Shown in pieces: positions 23,336-34,021 of a DNA stretch of 64,000 nucleotides. The position numbers were made by a program, and so were the translations under genes. The notes under the pieces are model-generated. The model did no database searches and was not told the origin of the DNA. It saw only the letters and a program-made list of their open reading frames with translations. Source of the stretch: Eucalyptus grandis (lineage: Eukaryota > Streptophyta > Magnoliopsida > Myrtales > Myrtaceae); the NCBI RefSeq assembly GCF_016545825.1, contig NC_052614.1, forward strand, positions 32,265,669 to 32,329,668, given 5' to 3'. Position 1 is the first letter of the stretch, and the number at the start of each line of letters is the position of its first letter.

Positions 23336-25565
23336 TGTTGACGCGTAAATTTCATTTTTAATTAATTAAGTTTTTTATTATTTATTTTGCCTTTTTGGAT
23401 AACAAAACAAATAAAAACAACAAAAAAAGCAAAAAGCAACCAGCCCCTTTTCTTTCCTTTTTCCTCCACGCGGGCCTAGGGCTCGTCCTCTCTTTCCCAA
23501 ATCCGGCCCGGCCCCCTTTTCTTCTTCTTCTTCTTCTTCTTCTTCTTCTTCTTCTTCTTCTTCCTTCTTCCATCTTCCCCTACGCCTCTGCAGCTCACAT
23601 GCACAGAGGACACCGACACCCGAAGGACGACCTACTGCCGAGGAGAGTAGGCCGACGTCGGCCGGAGAAGATAAGATCTCGAGGCACCATTAATGCTGGC
23701 GAGGCTTCGCGAGATAAGCTCGGATGGGATGCCGGTTCGGCCTGCGGAGGCCGTTCCGCTTGTGAAGATTGGCGGTCGAAGCTCCGTCCACCGGCCACCC
23801 CTCGCCTATAAATAGCAGGCCACAAGCTTCATCAAAGGGCACGGCGAACTCGGAGATCTTCCCTTGAGAGACTTCAGGGGAGAATCAAAGAGCGAGCACG
23901 CGAGAGATCGGGTCGCGAACCTCAAACGACCTCCCTCCAAGAGACTTTCGGGGAGGTCGGCAGTAAGGGAGCCCGAGGAGGAGAGATCCGAGTGGGTGGA
24001 GGTTGAGCGAGAGGGAAACCGAAGGAGAGGAGTTCTAAGCAGAGGAGGTTCGAGATCTGTAAGGCGGGGGTTGCAAGAAAGGGTCAACCAAGGTTCAGAC
24101 GGGGTTCTTCTTCTTGTCGTTGCCACCGGACGTTGTGCCAACGCCGTTGCCTCGACCAAGTCCCGATGTCGTTGCCTCGAAGGCTCGCTGTCGTTCCCCC
24201 ACGAAGTTGTTGCCGTGACTGATCCGCCGACGCCACGCCAGATCTGGAAGCTGAGTGGCCGCCATCGTTGCCCTATCACCGCCACCGGACGCTGTGTCGA
24301 CGTCGTCACCTCGACCAAGTCCCGACGTCGTTGCCTTGAAGGCTCGCTATCGTCCCCCCAAAAGGCTGTTGCCGTGACCGATCCGCCGACGCTACGCCGG
24401 ATCCGGGAGGCCGAGTGGCCGCCGTCGTTGCCTTGTCACCACCACTGTTCGCCACCTCGTCACAGACAGGTAACAGTAGCCGTCACCGCTGCCAGTCGCG
24501 TCGTCGCCATCGCATTCCCTCTCTCGAACCATGTCGCCACCGACCACACCAACACAGCTGCGTTGTTGCCCATCCTCGCCGTCCTCGTAAGCGGTTTGTC
24601 ACCATCGTCGCCGCCATCATCCCCGTCAAGTTTGCCGTCATCGCCGTCTACTCAGCGACGCCTCAGTCCCCCTCACTAGCACCAGAAACGAACGAAAGGG
24701 AAAGGAGGCCGGGAGGCCGGGTCGATTTGCGGGTTCATCCGACCCAGTTTTCTGCTTTGGGTAGGGTTTCCCAGTCGGACCCGCACTCGTCGAGCCGGTT
24801 TCGAACTCGGGCCAGGTCATTTTCAAATAGCGAGCTGCTGGGCCGAGATTAAAAAAAAAAAAATTGTCGGGCTGCGTTCGGGCGAACGACCCAGTCGGAC
24901 CCAACCGCGGACCCGGCCCGGTCGGCTTTTCTATTATTTTAAATAATATTTTAATAAATAAATAAAAATAAACAATTTATGTTCAAAAATAATTTATTTT
25001 CAAAAGTGATTTATTTTCGAAAAATATTTAAAAAATAGTAAAAAATATTTTATTTTTCAAAAATAAAATATAAAAAATTTTATATTTTCCAAAAATGCCA
25101 AAAATCCAAAAAATGCCAAAAAAGACTTGTATTTTCCAAAAAATACCAAAATTCCCCTTTATGTAAAAAAAATAGAAAAGACCAAAAAAAATGTTTTTCC
25201 TCCCCACAAATACATGGAGAATCCCTCAAAAATCCAAAAATCCAAAAGCCTTAAGGCTTAAAAAGATTAGGTACCGAAAGGGCATTAGTGATTAACTAGT
25301 GTAATCAAGTCCTTGATCCTAATTTCTCTAGTTGCGCATGAGCAAGTATTTCTCCCGATATTTCGTTTGGATTTCTAATCGACCCACCCCAAATTGATTA
25401 GTGGCGACTCTGTTTTAAAATTAATTTATAGGTTAAAAACTTAGACTATTAAAGTCGTGAATTGGTGGACTTGGGAGAGTTCGGGCCTAATAAATTCAAC
25501 CAAGCCATTAGCTTCCATCAGTGCCCATACCCAATTGCCGGCGCCAAAAAAAAGAGGTCGGGACA
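23336..25565 (+). repeat. 3' LTR of the nested gypsy element
   Basis: Starts TGTTGACGCG after a purine-rich AAAGAGGAG tract, ends GTCGGGACA. Carries TATAAAT at 23807-23813 and a (CTT)n microsatellite of about 14 units at 23521-23562, where the 5' LTR has only about 5. GC-rich middle and A/T-rich end as in the 5' LTR. Confidence 0.92.
23521..23562. repeat. (CTT)n microsatellite in the gypsy LTR
   Basis: About 14 uninterrupted CTT units; the allelic position in the 5' LTR (near 10641) has about 5, showing expansion after insertion. Confidence 0.9.
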
Positions 25566-25708
25566 CCACTCAGACGTTTCTTCCCTTTGTTGTTATGGGT
25601 ACACTAAACCTGCAAAACAAGGTTAGCACTCCGGTGTAGGAATCAGTATCTAAACACTTCAAAGATCATATTTTTTTTCTTCTTACTGTTCTCGTTCTTA
25701 CCGACACC

Positions 25709-27497
25709 ATGGTTAAGGAAGATTCATCAATTTTTGGAGGAAAAACCCCACAGGAATCAAGTGTGCAGCAAGAACACGTCATGGAGCGAGAGCCAAGAAC
25801 CCAGGCCCAGCCGAACTAGGGACAACCCATCATGGGCTAGGCCATTTCAGGACAACTGATCGCGGCCCAGCACGTTTCAGGGCAATCCATCCAGTGGCTG
25901 CCTGTTCAGATGGCACACAGCCCATGGATCTATGGGCCCACACAGACAAACCCATGGTCGATGGGCCAAGGCATCGGAGAACCAGCTCAGCCCAGTGGAA
26001 GCCCACCAACCGTTCTCGGGGCAAGCCCAACCATTGGGCCAAATCCAACAAATGCGGGTTATTCATCTGAACCGGGTATTCCGCGTCCGGGGCCAAACCC
26101 CTATCTGTTTTCCCAACCCGGTTTCCTGCCGTATCCGTTTCTCGCTGCTAGCAATCGACCAGAGCTCGTGATCCACTCTACACGGTGACGAGCGACGGGC
26201 CGGAGTTACGGCTCATCACTCAACAACTATCAGGGCCTAACAATTATTCCAACTGGTCGGTGGAGTTCCGGCAAGCGTTGGTCACAAAGGACAAAGAGGT
26301 TTTTATTGATGGCACATTACCGATTCCGTCGGATGAACGAATGGCACGATTATGGAGGAAATGCAATCAATTAGTTCGAACATGGATCGGCAATTGCATT
26401 ACCACCAAAGTCACAGCCAGCTTCCTCCGACGGAAGATTCGAGAAAAATGTGGGAGAATATCAAAGAAATGTATGGAAAATTAGACAGGGTTAAAAAAAT
26501 TTCTTTGACCCAACAACTCTCGGATCTAAAATAGGGAAACATGACCATCGCCATTATCTACAACAAATTATCAGCTTTATGGAATGAATTGGAGGCAGTC
26601 GAGGAGAAATTAGAAGGCCTAGATCTTACCTTGCAGTAGTACCGCGCCATCAGAGAGAGGGAAAGGGTCACGAGATTTCTGTTGATATTGAATGAATCTT
26701 ACCAAAATTTTCGATCTCAGATTTTGGCGTCACTTGGCCGAATTTATCAGCTCACCGTCTAGGAAGAAAGCCAGTGTCTTGTTGGCTCCAATTTGCACAG
26801 ATCTAAGGAAGGGATGGCGCTCGCAACTCATGCGAGTCACGGAGAAGCCGCGGCCAGAGAGCACGAAGGAAAATGGGCACCGCAAGTCTGGTTTGCAGGA
26901 GCAAACCCTAAAACCTTCAAGAAAGGAACGGACGGCCAAGATCAAATGATCCGATCTGATGGTCCGCGAGGGCTTAACCCGTCCACTAGATCCGACGGCC
27001 CACGTTTTATCTCTCCAGCGGGATCGGACGGCCCACAGCGCTCCTTTTCCACTCATGGATCCAACGGCTCAAATGAGGCCGCAATGGCTTCTTTTTTTAA
27101 ACCATCCAACGGACCACATTTTGCCACGTCACCAAAGCATAATGGACAAAATTTTAAAGGAAAAGGTAAGTTATACTGTGATTATTGCAAGCGTCCACAT
27201 CATACAATTGATACTTGCTGGAAACTTCATGGTAAACCTGGAGAGAAAGGGAAGAGAGATTTTCCAACAGCTTTACATGTGACAGGGCAACATACTAATA
27301 GATCAAATCAGCCAATCACCCATGATCAGTATCAAGAGATTATGAAGGCTCTTAAGAGGTTGGATGTCTTTGATAGCACCAGAAGTTTTTCAAGTACTTC
27401 TTATTGTTTGATTAATTCAATTTCGAAAACTAATTGGATAATTGATTCGGGTGTTAGTGACCACATTATCTGTGATGAAAGTCTTTTTTCAAAATAA
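25709..27497 (+). pseudogene. copia gag and start of protease
   Basis: Starts MVKEDSSIFGG. Stops at 25817-25819 and others interrupt it. The gag core appears as LSGPNNYSNWSVEFRQAL (26230-26280) and, in shifted frames, IYNKLSALWNELEAVEE near 26560. The CCHC zinc knuckle YCDYCKRPHHTIDTCWK lies near 27174-27224 (spacing C-x2-C-x4-H-x4-C intact). The protease active site reads WIIDSGVSDHI near 27435 (canonical DSGAS). Sequence is then cut by the hAT insertion at 27556 and resumes at 34022 in frame with HVTMIGTI. Encodes the capsid and processing functions of the copia element; inactive. Confidence 0.82.
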
Positions 27498-27556
27498 AAA
27501 ATAAAAAATTAGACTTTCCTATTTCAATCCAACTTCCAAATGGGAATGCTACCCAA

Positions 27557-27750
27557 TAGGGGTGTAAACGATTCGGTTCGATTCAGTTTTTGAAAAACCA
27601 AACCGAACCGAACCGTTAGAGAAAATTTCCAAACCGAACCGAATAAGTCCCGAACTAATAACGACCGAACGGAACCGAAGGTTCGGTTCAGTTCAGTTTT
27701 TCGGTTTTCAAATTTTGGGTTTTGGGTTTCGGTTTTCGGTTTTCAGTTTT
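27557..27750. repeat. Left TIR and subterminal repeats of the hAT element
   Basis: TIR TAGGGGTGTAAACG followed by many AACCGAAC/GTTCGGTT words in both orientations. Such subterminal motifs are typical transposase binding sites of hAT elements. Confidence 0.85.
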
Positions 27751-27774
27751 TTTTTCTCTTTCAGGACGGCTTAC

Positions 27775-27903
27775 CTTCTGTATAAGCTCCTTGAAGCATT
27801 GATTGACGTTCTCTCTAGTTTTTGCGCTATATTCAAGAAACGAACATCTATGTCGTTGAGCTAGATATCTTCCTTCTTCCCTTGTTACAACCCTTTCACT
27901 CTC
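27775..27903 (-). pseudogene. Captured RabC-type small GTPase exon
   Basis: On the minus strand a 129-bp exon begins after TAATTTCAG, reads ESERVVTREEG, then CSFLEYSAKTRENVNQCFKEL, and ends at CAGAAG|GTAAGC. This matches the region of plant RabC (Rab18-like) GTPases around the G5 box (C/SAK motif: ECSAKTRENV) and downstream helix. Acceptor and donor are preserved, so genomic DNA was captured rather than cDNA. Exon length 43 codons, no stop. The rest of the GTPase is absent, so it cannot make a working protein by itself. Host gene involved in vesicle traffic (family knowledge). Confidence 0.85.
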
Positions 27904-28435
27904 CTGAAATTATCACATCATGAGAAGCAAGATGACTTCTCTTTGAAGAGAAGTCAAGCAAGAAGAAATCAGGGAGGATAAGAAGCGATGACGAGGACGG
28001 GAGCTCGGAATGTTGTGTGAGAATTCTTTGGAAGGAGGATGGCGTCCCGAGACATGGTTTCTTTTGTGGGCTTGTCCTAGTTGAGCCTGGAAATGGCTCG
28101 AGTTTTGTATTGCTTCCAATCTAGTTGGGTTTCAAAAGGAAGCAAAAGCTTCACTTTTGACTTTCTGGGTTTCATGGGCAATTGGTTTGGATCAAAAACT
28201 ACCCTGCTTTTAGCTTTTGCAATCTTAATTTGTTCCCAAAAGGAATATTTGGTCCTACATGCAGTGTAGCGATTTTAAGTGTTTTTTTTTACACTAGTGA
28301 TTCGTAAATACAGCCATAAGCATATGAAATAGTGATAAAGTATGCTAACAACTTATCTTCTCATCTGAATGTTCTACTATAGTCTTTATGCCTCACATCA
28401 CATTTCACTCAGCAAGTATACCCATTTAGTCTAGG
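27904..28435. other. Unassigned DNA within the hAT element
   Basis: Between the RabC and GluTR fragments. It probably includes intron sequence of one or both captured genes. A 68-codon minus ORF at 27913-28119 shows no motif. Confidence 0.4.
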
Positions 28436-28920
28436 AAATTGTCCTTCTCTAAGGACAAGAGAATCAAGACCTGCTGAGACTTAAAAAAGATGCTGTGTAG
28501 CATCCCCATTGTACAACAAAAATCGGTGTTGACAAAGAAGAAGAGATAAAAAAGAAGAAAGAATCCCGGATTAACAAGAACTCAAAGGAAACTAGTGCTT
28601 TTCATCCATAAAACAAGTATCATAGGGCAATTAATTATTGCAAGAATCCAAATTATAGTCATGGCAAGGAGCAAAAGTAAATCACATTAGACATCCATTC
28701 AGTCACTTCTTTAACCCCACGATGCTGAGACAAAGCAACAACATATATCTCCATTATGTTACAACCGCATCTTCTATATGATTCAAACTACAGAGTTCTC
28801 CAATGGCTCAAGGCCATTCTGCCTCAGGAATGGCAAGTTTCTCAAGCATCTCCACAGGAGTTGTGTGCACGCTAAGCCCAATAACCACAATGCTGCTCCT
28901 TTCTTTTATATACCCCGACC
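28436..28920 (-). pseudogene. HEMA: Captured glutamyl-tRNA reductase (HEMA) fragment, two exonic blocks
   Basis: Minus strand. Block 1 (about 28688-28915) reads [31 protein letters not shown] and, after a stop and small indels, [10 protein letters not shown] and [18 protein letters not shown], the N-terminal catalytic domain of plant glutamyl-tRNA reductase. Block 2 (about 28436-28535) reads CQHRFLLYNGDATQHLF then VSAGLDSLVL, the next conserved segment. About 150 bp between them lacks coding homology and is probably an intron or indel. The catalytic Cys segment (STCNRME) is disrupted. The parent gene starts chlorophyll and heme synthesis in plastids. Here it is a non-functional, captured fragment. 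Confidence 0.88.
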
Positions 28921-29449
28921 AAAACAATTGAAATAAAATTAGTGATCTCAACTTAGGAATCGATGTCACAATATATACTTTTCGCTTCGTGTTTTCTATT
29001 TGCATCATTGCTTGAAAAGGAAGAAAGTCACTCTCTATGAACATGCAGGATTGTTTTAAGCTCAACATATCTAAGAAGAGAGGGAAATAAGTAGTTCCAC
29101 CTCAAAGGTGAAGAAAGGGGTACATCACCATAGGTACAGAATAAAATCCAAATTGCTCAAACCCCAAACTAGATTCTCAAGTTTAATCGAATCATTACGG
29201 TTTTAACCCAATTTGGACATCAAAACATCTTCAGTTAGCAATCCTACACTACCACCTAACTCTAAACCTCTTGCTTAGCCTTGTATGCATTTCTATCTAA
29301 AACCAAACGTAGAAAATGGTCCAGACATACACTCTCTCCCTTACGCTACTATGAATTTACCTCTTTGAGCTTAAAGACGACATTCAATCATCAAGAGAAA
29401 TTGCTATTGAATTCAGGTCCATGGTCGTAGATGACAACTCTGCATTAAA
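28921..29449. other. Unassigned DNA within the hAT element
   Basis: Between the transposase 3' end and the GluTR fragment. No ORF or motif recognised; may be 5' flank of the captured GluTR gene plus transposon DNA. Confidence 0.4.
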
Positions 29450-31488
29450 TTCACAATGAAAATAAGAATTGAAATATCAATTGTAATATTGAAAAATATA
29501 AATATTCCATGGTTATTTTTTTCTCACCTGACTCGAAATTTTCAAGTTCTTCTAAGTTCTCCTCGATCGATTGTGAAAGTGGTGCGGATCGTAGCCAATC
29601 TTGAGTACATATAAGAGCTTCTACCATCAGTGGGGTCAAAGAGCTACGAAATACATAAAGTACTCAACCCCCGGTGCTGAATGCAGACTCTGATGCTACA
29701 CTGGAGATGGGCACGGCCAAAATATCTCGAGCAATGGAAGATAAGATAGGATATCTAGAAGAATTGACTTTCCACCAATTTAATATATCAAAGGTGGAGC
29801 TATACCGTTCACATCCTTCTTCTAAATACTTATCTAATTCAGATTTTTCTTCCACATATTCTTGTCCCGTTTGGCTAAGATACATTATAGTCATAATGTC
29901 CGCACCAACCACAGGAGACATTGAAACGTTCACTGTCCTTGTCCCCTTTAATCTCATGTTGCTTTGGGGGCATGTACCGGTGCGATATTGCTCAAATAAT
30001 AACGTCAAAGATTTTGTCACTCTATCTCGCAAAGTTTCTGCCCGGTTGTCGTCATACACTTTATTAATCATCCATTTCACATACTCCATCTTATGTCGAG
30101 GGTCAAGTATACATGCAATGAACCATGTGAGAGATTTATGTTGTTCACATTCCCAAAATACTTATTGAACTTGATCTTCATTCTCTTGGCTGTTTCTTGC
30201 AAACTCCTATCCTCATCCCCACAATATTTTTCAATCATCATTTAAATCCCATAGACATCTTTTGCCATATCATTGCAAGTGACGTAAGAAGAGCCCGATA
30301 CTTTTAAAGTTGCATCATAAAACAACTTCAAGAAAGGAAGAAATCGATGGGCATAATCCCAATCATCATCAGTAGGCAACCCTCTCACCTTGGAAAGCTC
30401 TTCGACAAATCTTCTATCCTGAATATCTAATAAGATGAAGGCATTTCGAAACTTCAAAGCCACTTCCAACATCAGGTATGTTGAATTCCACCGAGTCTCC
30501 ACATCCAAACATACAAGATTATTGAAATCAATATTTTATAGCAGAATACACTCCTTAAACCATTGCAATCTCGATGGAGAAGATCTCGCATAACGTACAG
30601 CCGAGCGTATTCTAACAATAGAATCATCTATATCTTTCAAACCTTCTTTCACAATCAAACTGAAAATATGAGCATAACATCTCACATGGAGTAACTCACC
30701 TGATAATATCAAAGCATTCCAAGAGTTAAGTCTTTTCTTCAAGTATTGAACTTCCGATTCATTGGAGCTAGCATTATCAATAGTGATAGAAAAAATGCCT
30801 TTGATCCCCCAACTAGTTAAGCATTTCTCAACTCCTTTCCCTATAATCTCAGCCGAATGTCCTGGGATTTAACAAAAATTCAAAATTTTCTTTTGCAACT
30901 TCCAATCAGCGTCTACAAAGTGAGCAGTAAGACGCATGTAACTTAGATTTTGATATGAAGTCCATGTGTCAGTCGTAAGACAAATCCTTGGAGAAGTATC
31001 GGAAAAATATTTTTTCAATTTGCTTCTTTCCTCCAAGTATAACTTATAACAGTCCTCCCTTAATGTGTTTTTTGTAAGGATTAAAAACTTTGGCTGGATT
31101 CTACTCACGAATTTCTGAAATGCTTCAAGTTCCACAAACTTGAAGGATAGTTCACCAATAATAAACACCACCGCTAAATCTTTTCGACGAGCATCTTGAT
31201 CAAATTTCCAAGGAACAGCTGAAGTAGAACTACTAACCCCAACAGATTCATTTGAGGCACTTCTCTGCCTTTTCTCCACATTCGCATATGGATAATTCTT
31301 ACATCTACTTAAATGATTATGCATCCCACTAGTCCCTTGAGTAGTAGAACAACCAATAATAGCCCCCACAATATAGACATTCGGCTTTATCTTGGCTATT
31401 TTCTATCCTTTTGAAGTGTTCCCATGCAATAGATCTCTGCCTCCTTCTATTTGTACCGCTAGATTCACTTATTAAAGATTCGCTCATT
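29450..31488 (-). pseudogene. hAT transposase, degenerate
   Basis: Starts MSESLISESSG at 31488 (minus). A BED-type zinc finger is visible (WEHFKRIE, CLYC, then after a frameshift GTSGMHNHLSRC). The RNase H-like region follows (SPRICLTTDTWTSYQN, SITIDNASSNESEVQYLKK, LHVRCYAHIFSLIVKEGL, VETRWNSTYLM), and the C-terminal dimerisation domain (LNWWKVNSSRYPILSSIARDILAVPISS, SESAFSTGG). Lesions: frameshift at the finger near 31375, TAA near 30869, another break near 30535, a frameshift near 30110, and TGA for Arg after SESAFSTGG. Similar to Ac-like / RICESLEEPER-type plant transposases. It would excise and reinsert the element; this copy is dead. Confidence 0.88.
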
Positions 31489-32098
31489 GTATATTTAGCT
31501 TTGCAAATGATGTTACTGCCTTGACAGGGAGATCTACAAATGGCTTATTCTGAGTAGAAAGAAATCCTTTTTAAATTCACAAGTTTGAAAAGTTGTCTAA
31601 AGTCATCAATAAATTAGATTAAGAAAAGCCATGAGATATATAAAAACAAATTTAAATTCTAGAGCTTGCTCTCCTACTGTTATTATCTTGAAACAAAGCA
31701 TGAAATATGCATTACCCAGTTCATGTTTACCCCAAGTCTTATGTAATGATGGTTAACTATTATAAGAATCCTCGGAATTCTCTACTAATGACGCAATAAC
31801 AAATTGTTTGCAATAACTTGTATAGTCAAGTATGAATAAACAAACAAGCAAACAAACAAAAAACAACAACAACAACAATTAAGCTTTATCCCACTAAGCG
31901 AGGTCAACCATATAAATAAATAAACCATGGAAGAACCATATGCACAAACATGTTTCCAGCTTAACCTTCAGGCAATTCATACCCGCCCCTACAAAGCTAA
32001 TGAGTATCTTCTCAAGCAAACTAGATTCACAACTCAAAGCGTCAAGCCAATACAAAAATGTCATCACTATGGTTCCACATAGCTAAAAAATAGCATAC
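31489..32098. other. Non-coding DNA between transposase and CBP60 fragment
   Basis: AT-rich, with A/C-rich short repeats near 31836-31880 (CAAACAAACAAA, then CAACAACAACAA). No coding signal found. Confidence 0.45.
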
Positions 32099-32680
32099 CT
32101 CCCAGTAATTTTGAAGGGGCCCAATTTTGCTAAAGCTCGCTCCACTTCTTCACTAACCTGGTCAATATTTCAGAAAGTAAGTTCTTAAGCTACGTTAAAA
32201 ACTTCAAACATAGCAAATTCCTTTATGACCAATTCTGAGGAACATTATATCGTTATGCAGGCAAAAGCATGATCCATTCCCTCAATTCCAAATTAAAAGT
32301 GTAAACTAAACTATCATAGTCACTACATGATATTTGGCAAAATCAAAGATGATATTGCTAATGCATAGTCACCCTAAACTCAAACATACTAAACTATACA
32401 TGAGATTTTTACTTCTCAAGGCTCTCAAGCCAATTTAAGGAGACAGTGATACATATAGAATCAGAATATCACTCACTCCCACAAATCATGATAACCACTG
32501 TTCTCTAGTTTCTTCATCAACCAATTTTACTACTCTTCCATTAACCAAGAGAAAAGAACATGGAAACACAATAAATGAATAGCATGCGGCTGCCGAATTT
32601 ATCTTACCACACGCCGAAGTATGGGCTCCAATGATGAGCAAAGTTTCTGCAAACTATCCACCTTGAGAGCTTCAATGACA
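32099..32680 (-). pseudogene. Captured CBP60 calmodulin-binding protein fragment, two exons and an intron
   Basis: Minus strand. Exon 32608-32680 follows a GACGCAG acceptor and reads VIEALKVDSLQKLCSSLEPILRRV, ending at GTGTG|GTAAGA. Exon 32099-32157 follows GACCAG and reads VSEEVERALAKLGP, ending at GGGAG|GTATGC. These are consecutive N-terminal segments of plant CALMODULIN-BINDING PROTEIN 60 proteins (LASVIVEALKVDSLQKLC, then SEEVERALAKLGP). Both splice borders and the 450-bp intron are retained. CBP60 proteins include regulators of salicylic-acid immunity; only this N-terminal fragment is present, so no DNA-binding domain is encoded. Confidence 0.87.
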
Positions 32681-33497
32681 CTGCGTCAATATAAAGGAAC
32701 ATTAATATATTTATGAACCTCAAAGGAGCAACCATTTTTACATAAGATGCATAATTATAGATAAATTCCCTCTGAAGAAGGCAAGGACACATAACAGAGA
32801 CAGATCCAGGGCCCAAAACTTTTAGCTACATTAGATGCTATCTATGGAAGATGGTAGAATTCGAGTTCGTATAGAAAAGAAATAGGAAAACGGACGAAAA
32901 GAGTCAAGAATCTACAATGAGAAGTTGGAACCCTTTTCCAATTGTCGAACTTGATACTTTTGTGAAAAAGAATAATTGTTTAAGCCAAACACAGATAAAG
33001 AGACAAAGGGAAAAAGAAAAACAGATGAAAAGAATCAGGAATTCACACACACAAAAAAGTCAGGACACCCTTTTCAGAAAGGCAGACATAACTATATTAG
33101 GAATAGAGAGATAATTTAAGCCAAACACGGCAAAAAAGAGGAGGTCAAATTAAGAATCTGTAACCCAAAGCCAGAACACTAACACCATACAAAATAGCAA
33201 GAATCTGCGTTACTTTGCACCTTCTAAACATGAAATCAACCTTGAAGTCAACCACTGCAAGCATTTGACCACTTTGAAACTTGGTGCAATATTTATGTTG
33301 GATCTATTAGCAGTCTATGTTACATAACACCGACAATGCAAAAAGGGTTCTTCAGCAAAAATCATTAATTATCCGGTAAACCACACGCAATATACAATTA
33401 GCAGCCCTGCAACTTCCCAGTCCGAGTCTCGCTCCATTTACATGTTGCCCAATATGATAACATCAAAACAATTAACCTCAACTGTTTGAAGACAAAC
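32681..33497. other. Unassigned DNA between CBP60 and MetRS fragments
   Basis: Probably intronic DNA from one or both captured genes. No ORF beyond about 70 codons and no motif seen. Confidence 0.4.
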
Positions 33498-33838
33498 CTG
33501 AAAGCGAGCGATGGCATTAGCAGCAATGATGGTCTAGGCGCTGCCCAGTGCCCATGTGAGGAGGGGCATTGACGTAGTAGAGCGGCGTCGTGAGGACAAA
33601 ATGGTCAGTCTCCAAAGTGCTGTTGCTCGACCCAACACAGCACACAGCTCCACGAGTCGCCGCTGCCGACGAAGAAGGAGAAGAAGAAAAGAAAAGGGCG
33701 TGGCGGAACAACCGGTCCCTCAATCGGTCGCCGTCCCTGCCGCCGTCGCCGTCCTTGTCACCGTCACTGTCGCACCTTCAAGATGAGAGGAGACGGGAGA
33801 GAATAAGAAATAGGGTTGACCCTTTTGCCAGTTTGGTT
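33498..33838 (-). pseudogene. Captured methionyl-tRNA synthetase first-exon fragment
   Basis: Minus strand. A Ser/Arg-rich leader (MRDRLFRHALFFSSS, start at 33723) runs into FVLTTPLYYVNAPPHMG, the start of the Rossmann fold with the HIGH-like signature of plant organellar MetRS (there PPHMG-S-A-Y). A 4-bp insertion and a TAG follow, after which IAANAIARFQ is still readable, ending at a TTTCAG|GTTTGTC donor (exon end 33498). The leader resembles a transit peptide. The parent enzyme charges tRNA-Met in plastids or mitochondria. This copy is truncated and frameshifted. Confidence 0.87.
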
Positions 33839-33845
33839 AATGCTT

Positions 33846-34013
33846 AATGGTTATTGGTTCTATTTTTCGGTTTCTCGGTTCGGTTCAATTCGGTTAACCA
33901 ATAAAAACCGAACCGAACCAAAAAATTTTGGTTTTTAATGAAAACCGAACCGAAAAAACCGTATTTTTCAGTTCGGTTCGGTTCGGTTTTCAATTCAGTT
34001 ACTGACACCCCTA
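33846..34013. repeat. Right TIR and subterminal repeats of the hAT element
   Basis: CGGTTCGGTTCGGTT and ACCGAACCGAACC words, ending TGACACCCCTA. Mirror of the left end. Confidence 0.85.
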
Positions 34014-34021
34014 CTACCCAT

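Larger units (their letters stand above)
10457..25565 (+). mobile_element. Nested gypsy (Tat/Ogre-like) LTR retrotransposon lacking pol
   Basis: A 15.1-kb element with LTRs of about 2.2 kb (10457-12676 and 23336-25565), inserted only 64 bp into the copia leader. Target duplication is imperfect (CCGCC against CCACT). The internal part holds a PBS-like site, a DUF7745-like ORF, gag remnants and a long hypervariable 3' region of minisatellites. No protease, RT, RNase H or integrase motif was seen in 16640-23335. An ORF before gag, a TGGCGAC-type PBS and 3' tandem arrays are known of the Tat/Ogre group of Ty3/gypsy, so I infer a non-autonomous derivative of it. Confidence 0.88.
27557..34013 (-). 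mobile_element. hAT DNA transposon carrying four captured host-gene fragments (Pack-hAT)
   Basis: A 6,457-bp insertion in the copia protease region. Ends are TAGGGGTG and CACCCCTA, flanked by 8-bp duplications CTACCCAA / CTACCCAT (27549-27556, 34014-34021; one mismatch). The 8-bp length is diagnostic of hAT. Removing the insertion restores the copia frame. Inside, on the minus strand, are a decayed hAT transposase (29450-31488) and, on both sides of it, pieces of MetRS, CBP60, glutamyl-tRNA reductase and RabC GTPase genes. Both ends carry dense subterminal CGGTTCGGTT-type repeats. The transposase is broken, so movement would have needed an enzyme in trans or happened before the decay. Confidence 0.9.
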
